From NCBI GenBank assembly GCA_903918755.1, contig CAIXFN010000075.1:21366-85365 (forward strand): DNA of 64,000 bases, written 5' to 3'. The notes under the pieces are model-generated. The model ran no database searches. It had not been told where the DNA came from and saw nothing but the letters and a program-made list of their open reading frames with translations. Of this stretch, positions 33,994 to 44,524 are shown one piece after another (position 1 is the first letter of the stretch; each line of letters begins with the position of its first letter). Origin of the DNA: an uncultured Pedosphaera sp. (GTDB taxonomy: Bacteria; Verrucomicrobiota; Verrucomicrobiia; Limisphaerales; Pedosphaeraceae). The position numbers and the translations under genes were made by a program.

Positions 33994-35631
33994 CTATTTT
34001 TCATGAACCACCCGGCCATTCACGAGGGTAACCAGCACGGTAGCCGCGGTGATCATCGCCGGATCAATCGTGAACAAGTCGCGATCCAGGATGACCAAAT
34101 CCGCCAGTTTTCCGGGCGTGATGGAACCTTTGACGTGTTCGGCAAACTCCGCGTAAGCCGAACCCATCGTGTACGCCCGCACCGTTTCCTCCACGGTTAG
34201 CTTCTGTTCCGGCAACCAGCCGCCGGGATGCCGGCCATCGAGCGTCTGACGCGTGACCGCGGCGGTGATGCCCGTCAAGGGGTCCAGCGGTGCGACCGTC
34301 CAATCCGAACCGAAAGCGAGCACCGCGCCCGCGTTCAACAGGGAGCGGAACGCATAAGTGTGCCGGGTGCGTTCCGGACCGATGCGCGCCTCACACCAGC
34401 AGCCGTCATCGACCGCGTGATAAGGCTGCATGGAAGCGATAACGCCTTCGGGACCGAACCGCGCGATCTCGGCGGGACGCAAATGCTGGGCGTGCTCGAT
34501 GCGCGACCGGCGATCCCGTGGTCCATTGACCGCCACCACCTCGTGGTATAGGTCCAGTACCACTTGGTTGGCGCGGTCCCCGATCGCGTGGGTGACCAAT
34601 TGCAACCCGGCCCGATCCGCCGCGAGCATTCGTTCCCGGGCGGCGCCGGCGGGAAAAAGATCCGGTCCGGGCAGCCCGCAATTGCCGGGATCGTTAAGGT
34701 AGGGGTCGAAGAACAAGGCGGTGGCGGAGCCCAGGCTGCCATCGGAAAAGGCTTTCATTCCGCCAATCCGGAGGAAGTCATTCCCAAACGGCGCCTGAAG
34801 GCCGGTGGCGGCGAGGCGTTCCCAACGGGAAAGCGGGGTCATCCCGTAGATGCGGGTCCGCAGTTCGCCTTCCGCCAAAAGTTGCTGGTAAACTCCAAGG
34901 TCCGCGCCGGTCGACATGTCCTGCACACTGGTCACGCCCAACTGGGCGGCATGGCGGCTGGCGGCTCGCGCGGCGGCCAGCTTTTCCGCAAAGGTGTTGG
35001 CGGGAATCACCTTTTCCACCAACCCCATCGCGGTGTCCTTCAGCAAACCGGTTGGTTCGCCAGTGCGGGGATCCCGGACTACGAAGCCAGCTGCGGGATC
35101 CTCCGTATTCCGGTTGACCCCCGCGAGGGCCAGCGCCCGGGAATTGCCGACTGCCATGTGGCCATCCAGGCGGCTCAAAAATACCGGATGATCACCCGCC
35201 GCGGCGTCCAGCCATTCGCGGGTCGGCAAGGGCGCCCCCGGCCAGCGCTCGTGGTCCCATTCGCCGCCGAGAATCCATTGTCCATCGGGCACTTGCGCGG
35301 CATGCACGCGGAGCCGTTCGGCGAACTCTTCCGGGGAACGGGCGTCGCGCAAGTCCACCTGGCCCAGTTGGAATCCGCCCATCAGGAAATGGACGTGAGC
35401 ATCATTGAAACCTGGCAACACCAAGCCACCGCCCGCATCCAGAATCTGGGTGCGGGGCCCGGCCAGTCCGCGCAACTCTCCGGCCGCGCCGACTGCGGCG
35501 ATGCGGTTGCCATAAACGGCCACCTCCGCGGCAACCGGCTGGTCCGGGTCCATTGTCCGGACAATCGCGTTGGTAATCAGCAAATCCGCTTTAAGCGAGT
35601 GCCCGGAAGCCGGGGATTCGTTATGCAACAT
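33994..35631 (-). CDS. Amidohydrolase of the YtcJ-like (amidohydro_3) family
   Basis: 545 residues. The N-terminal strand [15 protein letters not shown], the metal motif GFNDAHVH near 75, a carboxylated-Lys region and a second His cluster ([12 protein letters not shown] near 345, [13 protein letters not shown] near 376) match the YtcJ subgroup of metal-dependent hydrolases. The C-terminal [20 protein letters not shown] supplies the Asp ligand, and the end returns to the composite beta-sandwich ([14 protein letters not shown]). YtcJ-like enzymes hydrolyse diverse amide, N-formyl or ester bonds; the substrate is unknown. No signal peptide, cytoplasmic. It starts 56 bases upstream of the next gene's stop on the same strand side. 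Confidence 0.9.
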   Translation of the reverse strand: MLHNESPASGHSLKADLLITNAIVRTMDPDQPVAAEVAVYGNRIAAVGAAGELRGLAGPRTQILDAGGGLVLPGFNDAHVHFLMGGFQLGQVDLRDARSPEEFAERLRVHAAQVPDGQWILGGEWDHERWPGAPLPTREWLDAAAGDHPVFLSRLDGHMAVGNSRALALAGVNRNTEDPAAGFVVRDPRTGEPTGLLKDTAMGLVEKVIPANTFAEKLAAARAASRHAAQLGVTSVQDMSTGADLGVYQQLLAEGELRTRIYGMTPLSRWERLAATGLQAPFGNDFLRIGGMKAFSDGSLGSATALFFDPYLNDPGNCGLPGPDLFPAGAARERMLAADRAGLQLVTHAIGDRANQVVLDLYHEVVAVNGPRDRRSRIEHAQHLRPAEIARFGPEGVIASMQPYHAVDDGCWCEARIGPERTRHTYAFRSLLNAGAVLAFGSDWTVAPLDPLTGITAAVTRQTLDGRHPGGWLPEQKLTVEETVRAYTMGSAYAEFAEHVKGSITPGKLADLVILDRDLFTIDPAMITAATVLVTLVNGRVVHEK

Positions 35632-35687
35632 CTTGCCCGCACGCTAAAACCTGCCGCAAGCGAAGCAAGAAAAAAACTGACTTTGGA

Positions 35688-38252
35688 CTACCGGATTTTC
35701 AGCAACTCGGATTCCGTCCAGCCATCTTGACGGGTAGCGGTGGCCGCGCGAACCTCGCGCACCGCTTCAGGAGTGATGGCAGCGCCGGTGTGCTCCCAGG
35801 AACGTCGAATATAAGTGAGCACTCCCGCGAGTTGCTCATCGGTAAAGGAACCGGCCAATGCCGGCATGTCCAGGTCGTAATCGCGACCGTTGACCAGCAA
35901 CTTCCCATGGGCTCCGTGCAACGCAATACGAATCAGGCGGGCATCGGGGCCCAGCACCCACTCGGAATCCGCCAGCGGCGGAGCCAAACCCTCCTGCCCC
36001 AACCCGTGCGGTTGATGGCATTGGGCGCAAGTGGCGGCAAATAGTGGTTTACCCAGTTCGAACAAGACGGTTTCACCGGCGGTCAACGGAATGACGGGCG
36101 GTTCGGGCGCGAATCCCGGTTGACCGGGCCAGGTGAGTACCTTGGCAATCCTGGCCAACCGACCCGCAATCGCGGGATCCGCCGAAGCTTGCAAGGCCGA
36201 CCAACCAGCCGGTTCCGAGGGGAGGCGTATGAATTTGACTGAACCGCTGCGTTGGCCTTTGCGCGGGGCGGGAGCGGTGGCGGCCAGGCCATCCAGCAGG
36301 GCGAGCCGTTGCCATTCCGGGGTGGTCGCGGTGGCGGCGGCCTGCTCCAGAATCCGGCCGACGCGTTTGGGTTTGTACTCGGCGAAGACGCAGCGGGCCA
36401 GGCCCGCCAACATCTCAGCGCGCCCGGGCGCGGCGGATCGCCACGCCGGATCAGCCAGCAATTTTTCCGTAAATTCCAATTCGCGCACCACCAGGCCGCT
36501 GAGCAGGGCATCCCGGATGTAAACATTGGCGGCGGCGCGTTGGGCAATCGCGAGCATCCCCTGCTCCGCCAGCGGATCGTTCACCTGTCCCAACGTGAAT
36601 GCCAGTTGCAATTGCGGGTCGGCGTTGGGCTCCGTCCGCGCCAGGGCGGCGAGACGGGAGAGCCAATCGCCTTTGGCGTCCGTCTTCAAAAACGGTTCAC
36701 TGAGCCGGACTCCCAACGCGCGAACCTTCGGATGCGTGGATTCGAGGGCGGCCAGAACGGTGGGCTGGTCCAAGGCGCCCATGCCCTGCAGCGTCCAGAG
36801 CGAATGTACCCGGCCGAGTGGGTTCGGATCATTCGCCGCCTTGGTCCGCAACGCCGGAATCACCGCCGGGTTTCGCCGCTCCACCAACAATCGCTGGGCG
36901 GTATCCCGCCACCAGCCATTGGGATGGGATAAATACCCCACCAAATCGGCGGAACCTTTCTGGCTGAGCCGCGGCGCCGGGCCGGCCGGGGTGCCCTCGT
37001 GGAGGATCCGGTAGATGCGGCCCTTGTGCACGTCCTTCTCGAGATCACGGCTCAAAATCTGTTGCCGCAAATAGCTGGTTACAAAAATCCGGTGCTGCAG
37101 GACGCCGTGATACATGTCCACCACATACAGGCCGCCATCCGGCCCGGTGGACAGGCTCACCGGCCGGAAGCGTTCATCCGTCGAAGCCAGAAACTCCGAG
37201 TTCGGGTACGCCCGCCGGGCGGTGATGGCGATATCCTGCTCGGTGAGCAGATCGCGCTTGATAAGATTGCCGGCTGGTTCGCAAATAAAAGCGTTGCCCC
37301 GGAATTCCGCCGGGAAATTGTCCCCCCGGTAGATGGTCGGGCCGCACGCGGCGGTGAAGGTGGCCAGCGTGCCATCCGGACGCAACTGCCCGGGGCGGTA
37401 GCCTCGGTTCACGCCGGGATTGACCCGGATGGGGAAAACCGCTTGATCCTTGATGACCTGCACATTCAGCCCGGCCGGATTGCGCAGGTTGGGATTCCGA
37501 AAAAGATAGGCGGCCGGGACGTAATCGCAGCGAAGTTGGTCCTCGTTGGAATTGAAAAACAGGCGGCCGAAATCATCCTGGGCGATCCCCCACTGTCCGC
37601 GGAAGGCGGTTGGCTCCCGTTTCCAGTCCTCCTCCCCGCTTTGAAACCGAAAAGTATAATTGGCGCTGTAAATCCAGTTGTCGACGCCATGTAGCAAACC
37701 GTTCGCGGTGTGCTCGGGACTGGTTCGGGCGCCGTAATCTTTGGCCACTTCCACCCGCTCATCCATCCGGCCATCGCCATCCGTATCCCGCATGAACCAG
37801 AGCTTGGGCGGTTCCGCGACCAACACGCCGTCCCGCACCAGGGCGATGGCCCGGGGCATGACCAGTCCGTCGGCAAAAACCGTCCGCTTGTCCATCTTGC
37901 CGTCGCCATCGGTGTCCTCCAGCATCACGACCCGACCAATAGGCGGATCCTCGCCATGGGCGTCCACATCCAGCATGAAACCCCGCATTTCCACCACCCA
38001 CACGCGGCCGTCGGGGTCAAAGGCCATGGCCACCGGATCTTCCACCAATGGTTCGCTGGCAATGAGATCCAGATGGAAACCGGGCGCGATCTGGAACGTC
38101 TTGAGCGCGTCCGCCGGGGTCAGATAAGGGGCGGACGGAACGGAAAATGTGGGTTGCGACTGCACTTCTCCCGAGCGGTCACCCTGTTGAGCGCGGGCCA
38201 GCGGCAACAAGCCAAAGATTAACGATATAGTGAGAATTCTAGAAACGTGCAT
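35688..38252 (-). CDS. Secreted PVC-type dehydrogenase-cytochrome c protein with HEAT-like repeats
   Basis: 854 residues from ATG 38252 (MHVSRILTISLIFGLLPLARA signal peptide; an in-frame ATG lies five codons upstream). Residues about 45-420 are the Pirellula/Verrucomicrobium membrane-bound dehydrogenase domain (TIGR02604-like), with repeated calcium-type loops DTDGDGKMD and DTDGDGRMDE and the ends GDNFPAEFRGNAFICEPAGN and GLYVVDMYHGVLQHR. A helical, HEAT-like part spans about 440-690. A class I cytochrome c domain ends the protein with heme motif CAQCH (Cys742, Cys745, His746) and a likely distal Met (DMPALAG). It probably oxidises a sugar or alcohol in the periplasm and passes electrons to its own heme. 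Substrate not known. Confidence 0.88.
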   Translation of the reverse strand: MHVSRILTISLIFGLLPLARAQQGDRSGEVQSQPTFSVPSAPYLTPADALKTFQIAPGFHLDLIASEPLVEDPVAMAFDPDGRVWVVEMRGFMLDVDAHGEDPPIGRVVMLEDTDGDGKMDKRTVFADGLVMPRAIALVRDGVLVAEPPKLWFMRDTDGDGRMDERVEVAKDYGARTSPEHTANGLLHGVDNWIYSANYTFRFQSGEEDWKREPTAFRGQWGIAQDDFGRLFFNSNEDQLRCDYVPAAYLFRNPNLRNPAGLNVQVIKDQAVFPIRVNPGVNRGYRPGQLRPDGTLATFTAACGPTIYRGDNFPAEFRGNAFICEPAGNLIKRDLLTEQDIAITARRAYPNSEFLASTDERFRPVSLSTGPDGGLYVVDMYHGVLQHRIFVTSYLRQQILSRDLEKDVHKGRIYRILHEGTPAGPAPRLSQKGSADLVGYLSHPNGWWRDTAQRLLVERRNPAVIPALRTKAANDPNPLGRVHSLWTLQGMGALDQPTVLAALESTHPKVRALGVRLSEPFLKTDAKGDWLSRLAALARTEPNADPQLQLAFTLGQVNDPLAEQGMLAIAQRAAANVYIRDALLSGLVVRELEFTEKLLADPAWRSAAPGRAEMLAGLARCVFAEYKPKRVGRILEQAAATATTPEWQRLALLDGLAATAPAPRKGQRSGSVKFIRLPSEPAGWSALQASADPAIAGRLARIAKVLTWPGQPGFAPEPPVIPLTAGETVLFELGKPLFAATCAQCHQPHGLGQEGLAPPLADSEWVLGPDARLIRIALHGAHGKLLVNGRDYDLDMPALAGSFTDEQLAGVLTYIRRSWEHTGAAITPEAVREVRAATATRQDGWTESELLKIR

Positions 38253-38358
38253 GCAATCCAAGGCCAATCGGACGCACCGGCGGCTGATGCGGTTACAGAA
38301 AAGCCTGAACCCGACCGTTTCCGGAGCATCAGAGCGGCCCAGTCTGGGGTAAACTGAT

Positions 38359-38386
38359 TTGACTTTGTGCGCCTTTCAAGTTTAAG
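38359..38386 (+). promoter_or_regulatory. Possible sigma-70 type promoter before the M36 protease gene
   Basis: TTGACT at 38359-38364 and TTTAAG at 38381-38386, 16 bases apart; four of six -10 positions match. This would give a 5' leader of about 130 bases that includes the palindrome at 38413. Confidence 0.3.
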
Positions 38387-38412
38387 TAGTGGGAAGCCGA
38401 GACTGCGAGCCA

Positions 38413-38424
38413 GCGCAATTGCGC
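38413..38424. promoter_or_regulatory. Perfect 12-base palindrome in the M36 protease leader
   Basis: GCGCAATTGCGC lies between the divergent dehydrogenase-cytochrome gene and the protease gene. The AT centre and GC arms resemble a dimeric-regulator site; it could also be chance in GC-rich DNA. Confidence 0.3.
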
Positions 38425-38526
38425 CGCAGTGATCCGGCGACCAGTGGACCCGCCTTGCCAGCCGGTCCCGGCGGAACAATCGGATCGCAGAAACCGGCCT
38501 TTGCCGTATGCCCATGGCCGGTGAGC

Positions 38527-41500
38527 ATGAACTTTGGTTGTCAATTGTTGCAGCGATTAGTCTTGCTGGGAGCGTGCCTTGGGCTACTTAGCCCGGGTCA
38601 TCGTTGCCTTGCCGCCAACCCCGCCCAAAACCCCATCCAATATCCCAATTTTGACCACCGTCCGATGGCCCATAGCCGGGCAGTTCCTGCGGCGGAACAG
38701 CAAAGGGCATTAACCCGGCTTCAGGGAAGGGTGCCAGCGATCAAAGTCGATTGGGATGATGGATTGGGCAGTCCGAAGTGGATCAGGAATCCCCGGGGAC
38801 TGCTCACCGATCCTCCAACCACCCCCGCTTCTGTCGGCGCCGACCCGGATGAGGTGATCAAGCGTTTCCTGGGGGAATATCCCGACTTGTTCGGCCACGG
38901 CCCGGAAGCACTGACAAACAGCCGCGTCACCCGGGAATTTGTGGGATCGAACAATGGTTTGCGGACCGTGGTCTGGCAGCAACAGTGGGCGGGTTGGCCG
39001 GTATTCGGAAGCCGCTTGACGGCCCATACCACCCGCGACGGACAATTGGCCAGCCTCTCCAGTCTTTTCCTTTCGAACCCGGAAGCGGCCGCCCGGCGGG
39101 GCGGCGGTTTGATCGACGGCAGGATCGCCGCTCCAAATATTACGGCGACCACGGCTATCGCCCGCGCCGCCTCCAACATCGGAGTGGCGCTAGCGGCAAC
39201 CAACTTGGTGGCCGTCCCCGCTGGCACGGAGCCCCTGCCCAGCGGTCATGTCCGCTACACGGCGGGGGAACTGGCCGGCGCGGCGGACGCCCAACTGGTT
39301 TGGCTACCATTGGACCGCCAAACCATGAGCCCCGCCTGGGAAATCATCCTGATGAGCCGCGCGCGTCGCGAGATGCACCGGGTTTTGATCGATGCCCGCA
39401 CCGGTGAAGCGTGGTTGCGCCACAGTCTGACCGAACACAGCGACCCGGCGAGTTACCGGGTTTTCCTGGCGGATAGTCCCACTCCGTTTTCACCGGCTTA
39501 CGCGACGCCCAACGCCACGCAACCACCCACGATTGCGCGGGTGCTCGTCACGACCAACGCCTATGATTCCACGGCTTCGCCCAATGGCTGGATCAACGAT
39601 GGCGATAACCAAACCCTGGGCAATAACGTGGATGCCTTTCTGGATGGAAACGGGACCGATACCCCCAGCATACCCCGGCCGCAGGGATCGCCATTCCGCG
39701 TTTTCGACGCCCCGTTAAACCTGGCGCAAGCGCCGTCCAGTTATCCCGACGCGGCCGTGATCAACCTGTTCTTTTGGAACAACTGGATGCACGACCAACT
39801 CTACGAACTCGGCTTCACCGAGGCGGCCGGCAATTTTCAAACCGACAACTTCGGCCGCGGCGGCGCGGGGAATGATGCCGTCCAGGCCGAAGCCCAGGAC
39901 GGCGGGAATGACAGCAGCGATAACAATGCGAGCTTCACCACCCCGCCGGATGGGATGCCGGGCATCATGGAAATGCACATCTGGACCGGACCGACGCCCA
40001 ACCGGGACTGTGATCTGGATACCCAGATCATTCTGCATGAGTACGCCCATGGTCTCAGCAATCGCCGGGTGGGCGGCGGGGCCGGCATCACCGCGCTGCA
40101 GTCCCGGGGGCTGGGCGAAGGATGGTCGGATTTTTACAGCCTCGCCCTGCTCAGCAAACCCGGGGACGATGTCAACGGCACCTATCCGGAGGCGTCCTAC
40201 TCCGCGCGCCTCTACAACGGCCTCACCCAGAATTATTATTATGGCATCCGCCGTTACCCTTACTCCACGGACCTGACGAAGGATCCGGTGACTTTCAAGG
40301 ATATTGATCCCAACCAAATCTCGCACCATCCCGGCGTCCCCATCAGTCCGGTGGCCGGTCCGCAGCCGGCCGAGATCCACAATCAAGGGGAAATCTGGGG
40401 GGCGGCGCTCTGGGAAATCCGGGCCAACCTGATTCGCGTCTATGGCGATGTCCCGGGCAACCGCCTCAGCCTGCAACTGGTCACTGACGCGCTGAATCTG
40501 ACCCCGGCCGATCCCACGTTCACCCAGGCCCGCGACGCGGTCATCCTCGCCGACATCGTGGACAATCAAGGCACCAATTTCACATCTTTGTGGCAGGGTT
40601 TCGCCAAACGCGGACTGGGTAGCCGGGCGGTGGCGCCCGCCAACACCACCACGGTCGGAGTCGTGGAATCGTTCACCGTTCCCGATCCACTGGTCATCAC
40701 TCCCGCGGCAGACTGGGACGTTGCGGGGCCGCTGTTGGGTGCCTTGCTGCCCGCGGCGCAGGTCTATACCCTGGAAAATACGCTCACGAACCCCATCTCC
40801 TGGCGGGCATCAGTCAACGTTTCCTGGGCTACGCTTTCCGCCAGCAGCGGGGTTTTGCCTCCCAACGGGGCGGGCACTAATGTGGCAGTCCAACTCAGCC
40901 CCGACGCCAGCACCCTCCCGGCGGGAGATTACACCGGCCTGTTGACTTTCACCGATGGCGCCACCGGCGCCACCGAGACGCGCAAACTGGCTTTGTCGAT
41001 TTCGGCCCCCCGTCGCTATTTCGAAGGCTTGGACCAGGACCCCGGATGGTCGCGCCAGGGCCAGTGGGAATTTGGCCGCCCGCAAGGGCTGGGCGGCGCC
41101 CAGAACGGCCATGCGGACCCGGACAGCGGCAAATCGGGAACCAATGTTTTCGGGGTCAACCTGGCCGGGGATTACGACAACTCCGGCGGCGGGCCTTATT
41201 ATCTCACGGCCGGACCCTGGAATTTTACCGGCATGGCGCACCTCGCCCTGCAATTCGCGCGTTGGTTGAACACCGATGCGGCGCCCTTTGCCACCGCCAC
41301 GGTGGAAATTTCCAATGACGGCATCAACTGGAATTCCGTTTATGCCAACGACACCTCCCCGGTGACGGATTTTGAATGGACCACCGTGCTCTATGACATT
41401 TCCGCGTGGGCGGACAACCAACCGGCAGTTTATGTGCGCTGGGGATATGGCGCCAGCCCGATGGCTTTTGTCTATTCCGGCTGGAATATCGACGACGTTG

Positions 41501-44328
41501 CCATTCTGGGATCGCTCCAGCTTTCCGTGGGCCTGCCGGCGGTGGCGACCAAAGGCGCCGGTCTTTTGGCAGGCCAGGGACGGTTGACAATTGCCCAAGC
41601 ACCCACCAACGACCTCCGGGTCTCCCTCACCTCCAGTGATCCGTCCCGACTTTTGGTGCCGGATGCGGTTATTATTCCCGCCGGCCGGACGCAAGCCACG
41701 TTTGATCTGACGATCCCCGACAACCATTTGCTGGATGGCACCCGCCGCGTTTCAGTTGTGGCGGGCAGTCTGGCAACGGTTAATGCCACCAATTCCATGG
41801 ACATACTCGATAACGAGTCGGCCTTGCTGACGCTGAATCTACCGGCGGAAGCAACCCAGGGTGACGGGGCCATCCCGGGCCTGGTCTCCGCCAGCGCGGC
41901 ACCCGCCGCGGACATTGTGGTAAGTCTTGTCTCCAGCGATCCGCTCAGCCTGCAAGTGCCCCCCACCATCGTGCTGCCGGCCGGTCGGTTATCCGTAACT
42001 TTCACCGCCACGGTACCGGTGGATTCGCGACTGCTGGGCGATCACACGGTGGTGGCTATCGCCCAGGTGACCAATTGGACGACGGGAACCGGAGGCATCC
42101 TCATCCATGGGAGTACCAATTTCGTTCTGAATCTGCTCTTGCCAGGTCAACTTCGCCCCAGCAACGGCACCGTTATGGATGCGGGCGCCGTCCAGATCCC
42201 GGGACCCCTGCTCACCAACCTTTCGGTTTCCCTAGCCGGCAGCAATGCCACGGGACTGGTTTTTCCGGCGACGGTCATCCTTCCGGCGGGGCAGGTTTCC
42301 ACCACTTTCAATCTTGGGCTAATCCCGCTGACTATCCCCGGCGGATCCACCACCGCGGGACTGAGCGCGAATGCGGATGGTTTTGCGGGGACGACCGGCA
42401 ACCTCCAGTTGGTGGATGATCAAACGCCCCCGCCCCCTTTCAACCCCAACCCGCCCGACCTGTCCTACACCAACCCGGTGACCGTCCAACTTTCCTGGCT
42501 GCCAGGTCTGGGGGAAGGCGTGGAGCAGCTTGGCAATGGTGATTTCGAATCGGGTTCATTGGCCGGTTGGACGGCAACCACTGGAACCAACGGCGGTTTT
42601 TACATCGATGATGGCAGCGTTAGCCCCCCCAGCCAGGACGGGCCAACTCCGCCCTTTGAGGGGAGATTTTCGGCCATCGCCTATGAGTCGCAGGCGAATG
42701 TCAGCCAGCTGTTCCAGGAACTCACGCTGCCGCCGGATGCCACTGCCACCCGCTTGTGCTGGGCCGATCGGATCCGGAACTTTGCGGGAGGCTATGCCAC
42801 CAACCAGGAGTTTCGCGTCGAAGTTCGCAACACAAATGACACCGTCCTCGCGGTGTTGTTTGCCACCGTCCACGGGATGCCCCTGCTGAACGACTGGACT
42901 TTGCGGGGGGCGGACCTCTCCCGCTTTCGTGGCCAACGGGTGCGCATCGCCTTCTTGGTGACCGGTCTGCTCGGGCCGCTGGATGTTCACCTCGATTCCG
43001 TAAGCCTGCGGGCCGCCAATCTCCCCCCGACGATTTATGATGTTTATCTGGGGACCAACGGCAACCCGAATGCCAACCGGCTGCTGGGATCCACCACCAA
43101 TCTCTCCTGGCCTTTGCCCCTGCTCACCCCCGGGCCGACCAATTATTGGTCCATCGTGGCCCGGCGGGGCAACGCCACCGCCTCTCCCTGGTGGCAATTT
43201 GTTTCCCTGCCTACGGTATTTGTGAATGACCTTACGGTGACCGAAAACCCTTCCGGCAATACGAATGCCGTTTTCACCGTCACGCTGCTGGGCGCCAGCG
43301 CCGGCGCCAGCGTCGATTTCATGACGGTGGATGGGACGGCGACCGCGCCGGGTGATTATCAAGCGACCAGTGGCACGTTACAATTCAGCCCCGCCGACCC
43401 CACCCGGAAGGTGAGTGTCGCCGTGCATCCGGATTTCTCCGCCGGACCTTTGGTTTCCCTGGGGCTGATCCTGACGAACCCGATCAATGCTGCACTGGGA
43501 AGGACCGGGGGCCGGGCTATCATCCTTGAGCCTGGCCTGGTCGCCCCGGCTTTGTCTGCCCTGCCCAACCGGACGAACGCGGAATTGGCGCTGTTATCCT
43601 TTACCAACCTGGCCAGCGAATTTCGTCCCCACGTAAGTCATACCTTTTCTCTGGATTCCGGCGCGCCCGCGGGAGCCAGCATCGATCCCACGACGGGGAT
43701 TTTCCGTTGGACCCCGACCGAAACGCAGGGCCCCGGGGTTTACTGGGTATCCGTCCGGGTGACGGACGATGGACAACCGCCCCTCAGCGCCTTCCAGGGC
43801 TGCCTGATCGCGGTCACCGAGGCGAATTCAGCGCCGGTGATGTCACCGATCCCCAACTTCGCGATTCACGCGCAAAACCTCCTGACCTTCACCGCCCAAG
43901 CCAGCGATCCCGACCAGCCCGGCAATTTTCTAACTTTCAGCCTGGCTTCGGGAGCTCCGGTGGGAGCCCAGGTGGATCCCACGAGCGGCACCTTCAGTTG
44001 GGTGCCAACGGAGTCGGACACCGGCACCAATTACCTCACGCTCCTTGTCACGGATGACGGCTTTCCTCCCCTCACCACGGCCCGGAGTTTCAATGTCGCC
44101 GTGGCGCCCCCGCTGATCCTGAGCCCGACGACCGCGGGCAGCCTCGGAATCACCCTATCCTGGCCATCCCTGCCGGGGTTGCGTTATCGGATTCAGTCCT
44201 CTACGGACTTGAACCAGGTTTGGACGGACGTGCCGGGCGACATCTTGGCGACCGGCGAGAATACCAGCCAGACCGTGCCGTTACCGGCAAATACCAATAG
44301 CTTTTACCGCCTGCAGGTCCTTCCTTGA
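38527..44328 (+). CDS. Secreted M36 (fungalysin-like) metalloprotease with many C-terminal accessory domains
   Basis: 1933 residues from ATG 38527, which gives a signal peptide (LLQRLVLLGACLGLLSPG); 46 upstream open codons are rejected. A propeptide/FTP-like region (about 60-320) precedes the catalytic domain: zinc site HEYAH at 504-508 and the Glu ligand in GEGWSDF (Glu531). Then follow a BACON/Ig-like domain, an MAM/choice-of-anchor-type lectin domain (DGINWNSVYANDT), three repeats of about 100 residues with V-P-x-T-I-x-L-PAG-R, a second jelly-roll (DFESGSLAGWTA), a Calx-beta domain (VDFMTVDGTATAPGDYQ), and two cadherin/He-PIG-like domains. The C-terminal domain (LSWPSLPGLRYRIQSSTDL, ending FYRLQVLP) is the type that verrucomicrobial exoproteins carry. 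The accessory arms should hold the enzyme on the cell surface or on a polymer. Confidence 0.9.
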   Translation: MNFGCQLLQRLVLLGACLGLLSPGHRCLAANPAQNPIQYPNFDHRPMAHSRAVPAAEQQRALTRLQGRVPAIKVDWDDGLGSPKWIRNPRGLLTDPPTTPASVGADPDEVIKRFLGEYPDLFGHGPEALTNSRVTREFVGSNNGLRTVVWQQQWAGWPVFGSRLTAHTTRDGQLASLSSLFLSNPEAAARRGGGLIDGRIAAPNITATTAIARAASNIGVALAATNLVAVPAGTEPLPSGHVRYTAGELAGAADAQLVWLPLDRQTMSPAWEIILMSRARREMHRVLIDARTGEAWLRHSLTEHSDPASYRVFLADSPTPFSPAYATPNATQPPTIARVLVTTNAYDSTASPNGWINDGDNQTLGNNVDAFLDGNGTDTPSIPRPQGSPFRVFDAPLNLAQAPSSYPDAAVINLFFWNNWMHDQLYELGFTEAAGNFQTDNFGRGGAGNDAVQAEAQDGGNDSSDNNASFTTPPDGMPGIMEMHIWTGPTPNRDCDLDTQIILHEYAHGLSNRRVGGGAGITALQSRGLGEGWSDFYSLALLSKPGDDVNGTYPEASYSARLYNGLTQNYYYGIRRYPYSTDLTKDPVTFKDIDPNQISHHPGVPISPVAGPQPAEIHNQGEIWGAALWEIRANLIRVYGDVPGNRLSLQLVTDALNLTPADPTFTQARDAVILADIVDNQGTNFTSLWQGFAKRGLGSRAVAPANTTTVGVVESFTVPDPLVITPAADWDVAGPLLGALLPAAQVYTLENTLTNPISWRASVNVSWATLSASSGVLPPNGAGTNVAVQLSPDASTLPAGDYTGLLTFTDGATGATETRKLALSISAPRRYFEGLDQDPGWSRQGQWEFGRPQGLGGAQNGHADPDSGKSGTNVFGVNLAGDYDNSGGGPYYLTAGPWNFTGMAHLALQFARWLNTDAAPFATATVEISNDGINWNSVYANDTSPVTDFEWTTVLYDISAWADNQPAVYVRWGYGASPMAFVYSGWNIDDVAILGSLQLSVGLPAVATKGAGLLAGQGRLTIAQAPTNDLRVSLTSSDPSRLLVPDAVIIPAGRTQATFDLTIPDNHLLDGTRRVSVVAGSLATVNATNSMDILDNESALLTLNLPAEATQGDGAIPGLVSASAAPAADIVVSLVSSDPLSLQVPPTIVLPAGRLSVTFTATVPVDSRLLGDHTVVAIAQVTNWTTGTGGILIHGSTNFVLNLLLPGQLRPSNGTVMDAGAVQIPGPLLTNLSVSLAGSNATGLVFPATVILPAGQVSTTFNLGLIPLTIPGGSTTAGLSANADGFAGTTGNLQLVDDQTPPPPFNPNPPDLSYTNPVTVQLSWLPGLGEGVEQLGNGDFESGSLAGWTATTGTNGGFYIDDGSVSPPSQDGPTPPFEGRFSAIAYESQANVSQLFQELTLPPDATATRLCWADRIRNFAGGYATNQEFRVEVRNTNDTVLAVLFATVHGMPLLNDWTLRGADLSRFRGQRVRIAFLVTGLLGPLDVHLDSVSLRAANLPPTIYDVYLGTNGNPNANRLLGSTTNLSWPLPLLTPGPTNYWSIVARRGNATASPWWQFVSLPTVFVNDLTVTENPSGNTNAVFTVTLLGASAGASVDFMTVDGTATAPGDYQATSGTLQFSPADPTRKVSVAVHPDFSAGPLVSLGLILTNPINAALGRTGGRAIILEPGLVAPALSALPNRTNAELALLSFTNLASEFRPHVSHTFSLDSGAPAGASIDPTTGIFRWTPTETQGPGVYWVSVRVTDDGQPPLSAFQGCLIAVTEANSAPVMSPIPNFAIHAQNLLTFTAQASDPDQPGNFLTFSLASGAPVGAQVDPTSGTFSWVPTESDTGTNYLTLLVTDDGFPPLTTARSFNVAVAPPLILSPTTAGSLGITLSWPSLPGLRYRIQSSTDLNQVWTDVPGDILATGENTSQTVPLPANTNSFYRLQVLP

Positions 44329-44524
44329 ACCGGTTACCCGGGCTTTCCGTTTGCGTCGCCCAAAATTTACAAATGGGAAGTTGCCACGCGACGAATGTTT
44401 CGATAAGCTGCTGGTAATTCGATTATCAGAAAGCTTCGGGATTTAGTTTCTTTGCGGTTTTGCCGGTCCATCAAGCCGGTGCCAACCTTTTGTTAAGGTC
44501 AGTGAATTCACGCAACCTCAAAGT

